DNA from: an uncultured Mycoplasmatota bacterium | GTDB taxonomy: Bacteria > Bacillota_I > Bacilli_A > RF39 > UBA660 | Assembly: GCA_900549325.1 (NCBI GenBank) | Contig: UROI01000001.1 | Coordinates: forward strand, 1-64,000 | DNA: 64,000 bases | Reading direction: 5' to 3' | Shown here: positions 10,071 through 17,515 of the stretch, piece by piece | How the letters are laid out: every line of letters begins with the position of its first letter | How positions within the stretch are numbered: the first letter of the stretch is position 1 | Translations under genes and position numbers: made by a program | Notes under the pieces: generated by a model | Database searches by the model: none | What the model was told of the DNA's origin: nothing | What the model saw: the letters and a program-made list of their open reading frames with translations, nothing else

Positions 10071-10159
10071 AAAAATGCACAATCATTGTGCAAAATGGTA
10101 CTAAAAATATATAAAAATGCACAAAATTTTAAAAAAACTGTGCATTTTTTGTTTTTTTT
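10071..10159 (+). repeat. fic-flanking direct repeat, left copy
   Basis: An 89-bp unit repeated at 11369-11456 with only scattered substitutions. It holds the palindrome TGCACAATCATTGTGCA (10076-10092) and a larger inverted repeat (arms AAAAATGCACA and TGTGCATTTTT, 10113-10150) followed by T. The two copies bracket the fic gene. Confidence 0.85.
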
Positions 10160-10204
10160 ATAGTTGATTATATTCTTTTTATTAAAAAATATGTCAAAAA
10201 TTGT

Positions 10205-10241
10205 AAAAATGCACAAAAATTTAAGCATATTGTGCATTTTT
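10205..10241. promoter_or_regulatory. TGCACAA palindrome before fic promoter (candidate operator)
   Basis: 12-bp arms AAAAATGCACAA (10205-10216) and TTGTGCATTTTT (10230-10241) end 2 bases before the -35 box of the fic promoter. The half-site is the same as in the flanking repeats. Position suggests an operator, perhaps for the winged-helix end of the Fic protein; this is inference. Confidence 0.5.
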
Positions 10242-10242
10242 C

Positions 10243-10271
10243 TTTACTTTTTGATTTTTTTATGATATTAT
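10243..10271 (+). promoter_or_regulatory. fic promoter
   Basis: TTTACT (10243-10248), 17 bp, TATTAT (10266-10271). Confidence 0.5.
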
Positions 10272-10290
10272 TTTTGCAGAGGTGATGAAA

Positions 10291-11370
10291 ATGGAACCAA
10301 TTAAAGTAAAAGAGTTACCTATTGAATATTCCATAGATAAGGATTTATTAAGACTAATATCTGAAGCTAATGCTAAATATGGAGAATATAAAGCTTGTCT
10401 AAAAAATATGGACTTTGACTCAAAATTTTTCCTAGATTCAATTATACTTACAGAAAGTTTTAAATCTACTCAGATTGAAGGTACACAAATTTCACAAGAT
10501 GATATGTATTATTTAAAATATATGCCTCAAACAGATGACAATAAGGAAATTCAAAATCTAAAAAGTGTTATCAATTATTCTAAAGAATATTTAAAAAAGA
10601 ATAAAGAAATTAATTTAATGTTTGTTAATGATATACATAAAATTCTTTTAGATAGTGTTAGAGGTAATGAAAAAGAACCAGGCCATATTAGAAATATTCA
10701 GAACTGGATTGGACCAAAAGGATGTACCATTAACGAAGCTATTTTTGTACCACCAGTACCTGAAGAAGTTCCAATACTACTAAATAATTTATTTAAATAT
10801 ATGAATGATGCTTTCATCGATCCTATATTTATAAATCTAGCCATTTCACATTCACAATTTGAAACTATTCATGCTTATAGAGATGGGAACGGTAGATTAG
10901 GTAGAACTTTGATTCCTATTCAACTTGCTATGCTTACTGGTGATGAACCAATTCTATTTCTATCAGAAGTAATTGAATTATATAAGCCCAGTTATCACAG
11001 ATTTTTAAATGAAAGTAGAAAAGGAAATATGTTAGGTTTTATAAAATTCTTTTTACAATGTATTATTGAACAATGTGAAAACTATATAGCAAAAATTAAT
11101 AGAATTAAACAAATATATAATGAAGATATGGAAAAGATAAAATTATTAAAAAGAAATGTTATGTATAGAATTATGCCTATTATGATGCAACAAATCGTTT
11201 TTACTAAAAAAGAAATTGAAAATTTATCTGGTGTCTCAAGAAATGCGGTTTCTACCGCTATTGATAAATTAGTACAAATGAATATTTTAGTGGAGGACTC
11301 TACTTATGCAAAACTTGCATATAGATATAAATCTATTTATAATGTTTTTTTAGGAAAAGATTCTGTATAA
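10291..11370 (+). CDS. Fic-domain protein with C-terminal winged helix
   Basis: 359 aa. Fic enzymes transfer AMP (or related groups) to a protein hydroxyl. The catalytic motif is HAYRDGNGRLGR (near residue 193). An N-terminal STQIEG (near residue 55) fits the (S/T)xxxE(G/N) inhibitory helix, suggesting an autoinhibited class II Fic. The C terminus (FTKKEIENLSGVSRNAVSTAIDKLVQMNIL) reads as a winged helix-turn-helix. I chose ATG 10291, 6 bases after AGAGGTG. The gene is bracketed by 90-bp direct repeats with TGCACAA palindromes, so it may regulate itself and may have arrived as a cassette. No antitoxin-like partner is adjacent. Confidence 0.88.
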   Translation: MEPIKVKELPIEYSIDKDLLRLISEANAKYGEYKACLKNMDFDSKFFLDSIILTESFKSTQIEGTQISQDDMYYLKYMPQTDDNKEIQNLKSVINYSKEYLKKNKEINLMFVNDIHKILLDSVRGNEKEPGHIRNIQNWIGPKGCTINEAIFVPPVPEEVPILLNNLFKYMNDAFIDPIFINLAISHSQFETIHAYRDGNGRLGRTLIPIQLAMLTGDEPILFLSEVIELYKPSYHRFLNESRKGNMLGFIKFFLQCIIEQCENYIAKINRIKQIYNEDMEKIKLLKRNVMYRIMPIMMQQIVFTKKEIENLSGVSRNAVSTAIDKLVQMNILVEDSTYAKLAYRYKSIYNVFLGKDSV

Positions 11371-11456
11371 AAATGCACAATCTTTGTGCAAAATAGTACT
11401 AAAAATATATAAAAATGCACAAATTTTTAATAAAAATGTGCATTTTTTGTTTTTTT
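11369..11456 (+). repeat. fic-flanking direct repeat, right copy
   Basis: Near-identical partner of 10071-10159. Its first palindrome is TGCACAATCTTTGTGCA (11374-11390). Its second inverted repeat plus T-run would end fic transcription. It starts inside the fic stop codon. Confidence 0.85.
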
Positions 11457-11931
11457 ACTTAAATATCGATAATTTTCTGACTGGTAATTCTTTTGGTTTT
11501 TGATTACTTAAATATTTCTGTATCTTATTTTCAATATTAATTAAATTAGATATTGAATTTCTTATTGTATTGGTTTCTTCTTCGTTTAAATTATTTAATG
11601 GAGTTGTAAATTTTTTATATACTCTTGGCGATACTCCTATTAAATTTCTAAAGATTTCGGAATAATACTCTATACTATTATAACCATTTAATAAGGCTAT
11701 TCTTAATATAGTAGTATTTAATCTATAACTACTTAGGCTATTTAGTATTCTCTTATTATTTATATACTCTACGATAGTTAATCCTAATTCTCTTTTAAAC
11801 TTTTTCATAATATATGTTTTATCATAACTAAAAATATTACTTAAATTTATTATAGTAATTTCCGTATTTATATTGATATTAATATATTTTAAAATATTAC
11901 ATACTAGTTCGTTAGAATAAATAAAAATCAC
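11455..11931 (-). CDS. AraC-type HTH regulator (DNA-binding domain only)
   Basis: 158 aa on the minus strand. The first 110 residues read as an AraC/XylS double HTH: INLSNIFSYDKTYIMKKFKRELGLTI, then NGYNSIEYYSEIFRNLIGVSPRVYKKF (normally GFSSQSYFSRVFKK..GvTP..YR). No ligand-binding domain is present; the remaining 45 residues are a polar tail. It is divergent from the VirD4-like gene with starts about 90 bp apart, which makes that gene a candidate target. Confidence 0.75.
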   Translation of the reverse strand: MIFIYSNELVCNILKYINININTEITIINLSNIFSYDKTYIMKKFKRELGLTIVEYINNKRILNSLSSYRLNTTILRIALLNGYNSIEYYSEIFRNLIGVSPRVYKKFTTPLNNLNEEETNTIRNSISNLINIENKIQKYLSNQKPKELPVRKLSIFK

Positions 11932-12021
11932 TTCCTAGATATATTTTATCATAAAAAGCCATTTTTGTTTAACTTTTTATATATTTTTGGTAATATAATG
12001 TTTTTGAAAGGAGATGATATA

Positions 12022-13356
12022 ATGAATTATGCAAGATGGGCTACTAAAGAGGAAATGTTAAAATTTCTTAAAAAAGTAGATATTAATTCAGATATCAAAA
12101 AGTCAGGAATACCAATGGGATTTGATAAAGATAAATTATATATAAAAGATGATAATTCTCATACTATTGTTATTGGTGCTCCTGGTAGTGGTAAAACACA
12201 AGGTGTTATGTTACCACAAATTAAACTTGCTATTAGGGCTGGAGAATCATTATTTATTAATGATGTAAAGGGAGAAATTTTAGATGAGATAGGTGGTGAA
12301 TTAAAAAATAATAATTATAATATTATAGTATTAGACTATGCTAACCTAGAAAAAGGAAACTATTATAATGTACTTACTTTTCCTTATGAATTATATAAAA
12401 ATAATAATAAAGATAAAGCTATTGAAATGTTAGAAAATATTGGATATTATTTATTACACGATAGTAATGATAACTCTGATATATTTTGGGAGAATACTGC
12501 GATAGAATATTTTGTTGGTCTTGTTCTATACTTATTTGATAATGCTAAAGAAGAAGAAATTAATTTAAATAGTGTAGTTTCTTTATCTGAGCAAATAAAT
12601 AATAGTGAAAAAAATATCATTGATGGAATAGATAAAACCTCTAGTACATACCAATACTTATTTAATACACTTGGTACTGCTCCTGAAACAAAGGCTGGTA
12701 TTTTAGTAACATTTAATCAAAGAATAAAAAAATTTGTTACTAAAGAAAGATTATCTAATGCAATGTCTAAATCAGACTTTGACATAACTAATATTGGTAA
12801 TGAAAAAACTGCAATTATAGTGATAAGTGGTATTTCAAGTTATGTTAATAATTTAATTACTATATTATTGGATCAAATATTTTGTAGTGTTCAATTATAT
12901 GGAAATAAAAATAAAAGATTTAATTTAGTTATTGATGAATTTGATAGTTTATTACCTATAGTAGATTTTTATAGTAAGTTTAATTATGCTAGAGGAATTA
13001 ATATTAAAATTACTGCTTTTGTTAAAAACTTTACTAACTTAAATAATGTTTATGGTAGTAAAAATACTGAATTAATTAGAATGTGCTTTGATAATATTAT
13101 TTATTTATTAGCAAATGATTTATATACTTTAGAAGAAGTAAGTAAATTATGCGGTAATACTAATAAAGGACCTCTTATTTCAATTGAAGAGTTAAAAACT
13201 ATAGATTTCTTTAATGAGGTTATTTTAGTTCCTAGAATGATGCCTATTAAAACTAAGGTTCTTCCTGATTATGAAATTAATTGGAATATAAAAAAAGAAT
13301 CTTTAGAATTACCTAAACTTGAAAAAAATGATATTAAATTATTTGTTATAAAGTAA
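12022..13356 (+). CDS. orphan VirD4/TraG-like ATPase
   Basis: 444 aa. Walker A IVIGAPGSGKTQG (near residue 48), then FINDVKGEILDEIGGEL, FWENTAIEYFVGLVLYLF and Walker B FNLVIDEFDSLLPIVDF, the layout of type IV coupling proteins (VirD4/TraG) that deliver DNA-protein complexes to a secretion channel. The N-terminal membrane anchor of classical VirD4 is missing, and no relaxase, VirB4 or other mating gene is nearby. ATG 12022 was chosen for the GAAAGGAG site. It may be a remnant of an integrative element or a repurposed soluble ATPase. Confidence 0.7.
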   Translation: MNYARWATKEEMLKFLKKVDINSDIKKSGIPMGFDKDKLYIKDDNSHTIVIGAPGSGKTQGVMLPQIKLAIRAGESLFINDVKGEILDEIGGELKNNNYNIIVLDYANLEKGNYYNVLTFPYELYKNNNKDKAIEMLENIGYYLLHDSNDNSDIFWENTAIEYFVGLVLYLFDNAKEEEINLNSVVSLSEQINNSEKNIIDGIDKTSSTYQYLFNTLGTAPETKAGILVTFNQRIKKFVTKERLSNAMSKSDFDITNIGNEKTAIIVISGISSYVNNLITILLDQIFCSVQLYGNKNKRFNLVIDEFDSLLPIVDFYSKFNYARGINIKITAFVKNFTNLNNVYGSKNTELIRMCFDNIIYLLANDLYTLEEVSKLCGNTNKGPLISIEELKTIDFFNEVILVPRMMPIKTKVLPDYEINWNIKKESLELPKLEKNDIKLFVIK

Positions 13357-13651
13357 TAAACTAATATTAGATAAAAGATGTAAAAAAATGGTATGTAAAA
13401 ATAAAAAGATTTATTACTAATAGACTAATTATTAAAAGGGTAATAGTAAGTATTATATTAAACCTTACTAATTAAACCTTACTAAATATAGAAAAGCAGA
13501 AAGTATTTTTTAGTTTTTAAAGAATACTTTCTTTAATTTATTAAATCTGTAAAATTTTGTAAACATTAAATAATTTGTGTAATTTTTTTATGTTTTTATG
13601 TTATCATAGAATTGATATATAGTGTCATTTAGAAGGGATTGATAAATTTTA
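13357..13651. other. intergenic gap with tandem 14-mer and terminator
   Basis: No gene seen. It holds ATTAAACCTTACTA twice in perfect tandem (13457-13470, 13471-13484) and the terminator hairpin at 13498-13534. Confidence 0.6.
13498..13534 (+). terminator. terminator downstream of VirD4-like gene
   Basis: Ten-base complementary arms (13498-13507 with 13523-13532) followed by T. The loop is long (15 nt). Confidence 0.55.
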
Positions 13652-14089
13652 ATGGAATTATATGGGGGTAAATATTTTGAAGTAGTATTTCAAGACTGGT
13701 GTCAAGAGTTTCCAGGTGCTTGTATTATTTCTGGTCATAAAGAAAAAATTAGTGATATGACTAGTGAAGAATGGATAGAACTTGGAGTATTAGAAAAAAA
13801 GTTAGAAAGAGTATGTAATAAATTATTTAATCCTACAATGTATAATTTAGCTTGCTTAATGAACAATGCATACAAAGACAATGAAACTCCTCATGTCCAT
13901 TTTTGGTTTGTTCCTAGATATAAAAAGGAATTAAATTTGTTTAATAAAGTGTATATTGATAAACACTTTGGTTACAATTTCTGGAAATGGTCGAATAGTA
14001 AATTTAAAAGACAAAAAGATATTTTTACTAAAGATGAAAGACTAAAATTATACGAAATGATGAAAGAAGAATTTAATATTTTAAACTAA
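13652..14089 (+). CDS. HIT-family protein
   Basis: 145 aa. The HIT active-site motif is NETPHVHFWFVPRYKK (HVHFW, near residue 88), preceded by a typical PGACIISGHKEKISDMT strand-turn. HIT enzymes hydrolyse or transfer nucleotide phosphoesters such as dinucleoside polyphosphates. It lies alone in the accessory block, 17 bases before the next gene, so the two may be cotranscribed. Confidence 0.75.
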   Translation: MELYGGKYFEVVFQDWCQEFPGACIISGHKEKISDMTSEEWIELGVLEKKLERVCNKLFNPTMYNLACLMNNAYKDNETPHVHFWFVPRYKKELNLFNKVYIDKHFGYNFWKWSNSKFKRQKDIFTKDERLKLYEMMKEEFNILN

Positions 14090-14106
14090 CAATTTGGGTG
14101 ATTTTT

Positions 14107-14946
14107 ATGAATAAGGAAGAATATATAAAATATGTTAATGATAACTTCGTAGGTAAGACTAAAGAGTTATTAATTAATCAAATAGATAAGTTTTATGAAT
14201 ATAAAGATAATTTTGAGTTAGATAAACATAGTTATAAATTGGGTGATGATGTTTATTTAAAGAAAGGTACTTTTATGCACGGTACCTATAAAAATATGGA
14301 TGGACTAGATATTATTGCACAAGATGGATTTACTGCGGGTACTTTTAGAAGTAATGAATTTAGGCAAAAATATCCTTATTGTGTAGGATTCTGGAATATT
14401 CAAAAAGATATGATGCTATCTGATTATATTAATCTTTATAGTGGTTGCACTATTGAGTTTGTTGGTAATGGTTACAGAACAGAAGCAGATGAAGAAATTA
14501 AAAGAACTAAACTTATTGCTATTTCTGATATAGAAAATGAAATTAAAAATAACGATTATAGTAAATGGTTCATCGAGCAAACTAAAGAGGCAAGATTTCT
14601 TCCTAATCTTCAAAAAGATTATGTTCAAATTGGCTTTATTCTTAATATGGAAAGTAAAGAGGCTAAAAGTCTACTTGAAGAAGATATTTTTAGATTAGAC
14701 TTTGATAAGGAAATACTAAAATCTTTTGTAGTTGATAAAATATATAATCATTTTATTAATGATATTAGAGATGACCTTTTTACTAATAGAGAAAGTGCTA
14801 TTGTATTTGGTATTCCTCCAGTATTTATTGAAGGCGTCTTAGTAGGTAGAACATATGAAAAAGATAATAGTAAATTAGATTATATTAAAAATAAGTTGCC
14901 ACATGTATATGTTTGTAATTTAGATGGGAAAGTGATTAGAGAGTAA
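14107..14946 (+). CDS. unknown protein with HGT motif (possible ART-like fold)
   Basis: 279 aa, no signal peptide or membrane segment. The stretch KKGTFMHGTYKNMDGLDIIAQDGFTAG (near residue 57) resembles the H-G-T then 'I..eGF' start of ADP-ribosyltransferase-like and RNA 2'-phosphotransferase folds. I cannot confirm the remaining catalytic positions. The C-terminal half has a second conserved-looking stretch (AIVFGIPPVFIEGVLVGRTYE). ATG 14107 was chosen because a GGGTG site precedes it. The function is not recognised; the ART link is a weak inference. Confidence 0.55.
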   Translation: MNKEEYIKYVNDNFVGKTKELLINQIDKFYEYKDNFELDKHSYKLGDDVYLKKGTFMHGTYKNMDGLDIIAQDGFTAGTFRSNEFRQKYPYCVGFWNIQKDMMLSDYINLYSGCTIEFVGNGYRTEADEEIKRTKLIAISDIENEIKNNDYSKWFIEQTKEARFLPNLQKDYVQIGFILNMESKEAKSLLEEDIFRLDFDKEILKSFVVDKIYNHFINDIRDDLFTNRESAIVFGIPPVFIEGVLVGRTYEKDNSKLDYIKNKLPHVYVCNLDGKVIRE

Positions 14947-15021
14947 TGAGTACTATAGTATATTTGATTAAACATAATAAACATTTTAAAGAACATTCTG
15001 GTATTGTAAATGGTGATAGTA

Positions 15022-16659
15022 ATGAGTAAAAAAGTTTTTTTAGAATTAATTATAGAAGAAAATTTAAAAAGATTAAATATAGATCCTAGATTAGTTGATT
15101 CTTTTAAAAGAGTTATGTTTAAAATACAACAATACTTTGATAGTCATGGATATTCGGAAAAAATAGATTTTGAAACTATTGTAAATGATTATTTATTACC
15201 AAGAGAAACTGTTGATAGAGAAACTATTCGAAGAAGTACTAAATTTATAAAAGAATTAAATGATGCTAGAGAAAATCAAAAACAATTAGAAGCAATTGTA
15301 TCAATAACATTAAATCCAATTGAAGAAGAAACATTTTTAGATGAATACATAAAAAAGAATTACAATGTTGGACTATCCTTTAAAGTAGACAGCAAAGAAA
15401 ACGATGTAGCGTATGCTGGAATATATAAGGACAATGTGAAAACTATTGAAATCAGAGAATCAGTATTATCTTCTATATCTACTATAGGTCTTGATAGAGT
15501 GTTATGTCACGAATTTATTCATTTTCTAACAATGTGTGGTAAAGAAAAATTAGGTTCAGTAAAACAGACAATGACTCCAGCAATTTATGAACCATTAACA
15601 GAAATGTTAGCTAGTGATGTGATAGGTATTAAACCTGAATCATATAAAAGTTATCGTGAACTTATAAGATATATAAATCTTCTTTGTGGAGTTAATGGTT
15701 TTGAATATTTTATTCAAAGAAAAATTGATCCAAAGTATGAGGCGATGGAAGCTGTTTTTGAAGATGCACAAAATATCTTCGATAAGCATAGATTTTCTAG
15801 AGTCTTTTGTGATATGGAAGAAGAAGAATTTAATGATTTAGTTTTTAATGCCACAACTCAGTTATTATTTAGAGATTATGAAAGTGTTGAAGAATTAACT
15901 GATAATTTAGTTAAGATTTATTCTGCACCACAAGTGTATTCAAATCTTGAAGGATATGAAAAACTACAAGATGGTATTGTAGATATGTATTTGTCAGAAC
16001 ATCAAATTACAAATCCTAATGTTAAGGTAAAAATAATGCAGTTAGTTAAAGTTAAAAACGAGCGAAGAGTAATGAATAATATGAACTGCATAAGCCTTAA
16101 CATAAGTGGAGATACTTATTTGTTTGATGAAAATGGAAACTTATATTTGAAAAGGCTAAATACGACTTTTAAATATGAAAAACAGGGAATGCTTATATCA
16201 TATGAAGTAGTTGATGGAGTATTAAAATTATATACTGAAACAGGTTTATATAAATGTGACTTAAATGGTGTTGATTTCAAAGCGTTAGGAAATAATTTAG
16301 CAAATCAACAAGAAAACTTAGAAAGACAAATAGATATTTTAATAAAAGGAGAAAGGTTGAGTAGTCCTTATATTAACCATGATACTGTATCAACTGTTAT
16401 AGGAAAAGATATAGGTGGAAAAGATGAAGTTTTGGAACCAGTACAATTAAAACCGAAATTAAGAAGACCATACATAAAAAAAGAAACTATGCCTTTATTA
16501 CAAAAAAAAATTAAGAGTTTTGAATTAGAAACAAAGAAAAAACGATTATTAGCACAAAAGGAAATGGTACAACAGATGATAGCAAATCAACAGGTAATAT
16601 CAATGAGAGATGCAGGAGTTGTTGAAGAAGAGGAACAAGACATGGGAATGTCTTTATAA
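15022..16659 (+). CDS. HExxH zinc-metallopeptidase-like protein
   Basis: 545 aa, not recognised as a named family. VLCHEFIHFLTMCGKE (near residue 161) is a standard HExxH zinc motif, and PAIYEPLTEMLASDVIG about 30 residues later could supply the third ligand (Glu). There is no signal peptide, so it is probably cytosolic. The C-terminal third is a Lys/Gln-rich helical tail with likely coiled coil. ATG 15022 follows GGTGAT. The downstream DUF2185 gene begins 10 bp after the stop, so they form one transcript; a toxin-immunity or regulated-protease pair is possible but unproven. Confidence 0.6.
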   Translation: MSKKVFLELIIEENLKRLNIDPRLVDSFKRVMFKIQQYFDSHGYSEKIDFETIVNDYLLPRETVDRETIRRSTKFIKELNDARENQKQLEAIVSITLNPIEEETFLDEYIKKNYNVGLSFKVDSKENDVAYAGIYKDNVKTIEIRESVLSSISTIGLDRVLCHEFIHFLTMCGKEKLGSVKQTMTPAIYEPLTEMLASDVIGIKPESYKSYRELIRYINLLCGVNGFEYFIQRKIDPKYEAMEAVFEDAQNIFDKHRFSRVFCDMEEEEFNDLVFNATTQLLFRDYESVEELTDNLVKIYSAPQVYSNLEGYEKLQDGIVDMYLSEHQITNPNVKVKIMQLVKVKNERRVMNNMNCISLNISGDTYLFDENGNLYLKRLNTTFKYEKQGMLISYEVVDGVLKLYTETGLYKCDLNGVDFKALGNNLANQQENLERQIDILIKGERLSSPYINHDTVSTVIGKDIGGKDEVLEPVQLKPKLRRPYIKKETMPLLQKKIKSFELETKKKRLLAQKEMVQQMIANQQVISMRDAGVVEEEEQDMGMSL

Positions 16660-16669
16660 AGGAGATAGT

Positions 16670-16993
16670 ATGGAAAAACAATTTTTAATTAAAAATGAAG
16701 ATATTAAAGCATTAATTAAGCTTGGAGTAAGCTGTATAGCATCAGACAGAATAACTATCAATGGGAAAAAGATAGGATATATGTATAGAGAAAACCCAAC
16801 TAATGAATTTGATTCTGGATGGAGATTTTTTGCTGGAGATGAAAATGAACAATATACAGATAATCCAGATAATTTTGAAATATATGAATTAAATACAATA
16901 TGCAATTATGATGAAACAATTATTCCCTATTTAATTTCAGAAATCGGGTCATCATTTGAAAGAGATGATAATGAATTTAAAAAAATAAATTAA
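16670..16993 (+). CDS. DUF2185 (immunity-like) protein
   Basis: 107 aa. Reads as DUF2185: KKIGYMYRENPTNEFDSGWRFFAGDENEQYTDNPDNFEIYEL. DUF2185/Imm33-like domains occur as immunity proteins beside polymorphic toxins and also as standalone proteins. ATG 16670 follows AAAGGAG. It lies 10 bp after the metallopeptidase-like gene, so the pair is worth testing together. No toxin is recognised next to it. Confidence 0.75.
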   Translation: MEKQFLIKNEDIKALIKLGVSCIASDRITINGKKIGYMYRENPTNEFDSGWRFFAGDENEQYTDNPDNFEIYELNTICNYDETIIPYLISEIGSSFERDDNEFKKIN

Positions 16994-16997
16994 AAAA

Positions 16998-17024
16998 GTA
17001 TCCATTTATATAGGTGGATATTTT
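16998..17024 (+). terminator. terminator after DUF2185 gene
   Basis: TATCCA/TGGATA stem (16999-17004 with 17015-17020) with TTTT following. Confidence 0.55.
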
Positions 17025-17121
17025 ATATTCAACAATTATTATTTTAATTTGAAAAATGCTACTTTATAATCCAAAAGAGATTGTAATATTTAATTTATCA
17101 ATATTAACTTTTTCATGTTTT

Positions 17122-17149
17122 ATACCAGTACCAATAGTGATACTGGTAT
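17122..17149. repeat. 9-bp inverted repeat
   Basis: ATACCAGTA (17122-17130) and TACTGGTAT (17141-17149), perfect arms, 10-nt loop, T-rich afterwards. It could be a second terminator. Confidence 0.5.
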
Positions 17150-17177
17150 TTATTTTATAATCAAACTAATAAAATAA

Positions 17178-17363
17178 TGTGATTTTTATGGAGTAGTAGA
17201 TAACAGAAATATTAATAAAAATGATTGGTATAAAAGTGAAGTTGGTATTAATAAAGTAACGAAAGAATTTATAAATATATGGCAGTTGACTATAGATAAA
17301 GAATTGAGCATAAGGCAATACTTAAATATGAAGACTATTTATAGGCTTCATATTTATCATTAA
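17178..17363 (+). pseudogene. probable gene remnant
   Basis: An open frame of about 61 codons without a usable start codon or RBS, reading CDFYGVVDNRNINKNDWYKSEV...INIWQLTIDKELSIRQYLNMK. Its composition is protein-like, with Trp and charged residues, unlike the surrounding AT-rich spacer. I do not recognise the parent family. It runs into the hairpin element at 17324. Confidence 0.35.
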
Positions 17364-17407
17364 AGACCTTAGGCTTTAATGATAGTGAGAGACTATAGGC
17401 TCGAACT
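17324..17407 (+). repeat. three-hairpin A-B-C element, copy 3
   Basis: A: 10-bp arms 17324-17333/17346-17355, loop ACTATTTATAGG. B: 10-bp arms 17356-17365/17374-17383, loop ACCTTAGG. C: 17384-17391/17400-17407, loop ACTATAGG, with the AGT-GA-GAG / CTC-GA-ACT stem identical to copies 1 and 2. A Noc-type palindrome begins 3 bp later. Confidence 0.88.
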
Positions 17408-17415
17408 AATAAATT

Positions 17416-17429
17416 ATTTCCCGGGAAAT
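17416..17429. promoter_or_regulatory. Noc-type binding site
   Basis: ATTTCCCGGGAAAT, an exact match to the B. subtilis Noc box, inside a 26-bp perfect palindrome (17410-17435). Confidence 0.75.
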
Positions 17430-17460
17430 AATTTATACATATAAAATAACTTATTAAGAC

Positions 17461-17489
17461 TTTATTTTAAGTCTTTTTTTTAGTATAAT
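17461..17489 (+). promoter_or_regulatory. polA promoter
   Basis: TTTATT (17461-17466), 17 bp, TATAAT (17484-17489), with the same T-rich TTTTAG spacer as polC. Confidence 0.55.
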
Positions 17490-17515
17490 TATATATAGAA
17501 AGACTTGGTGATATA

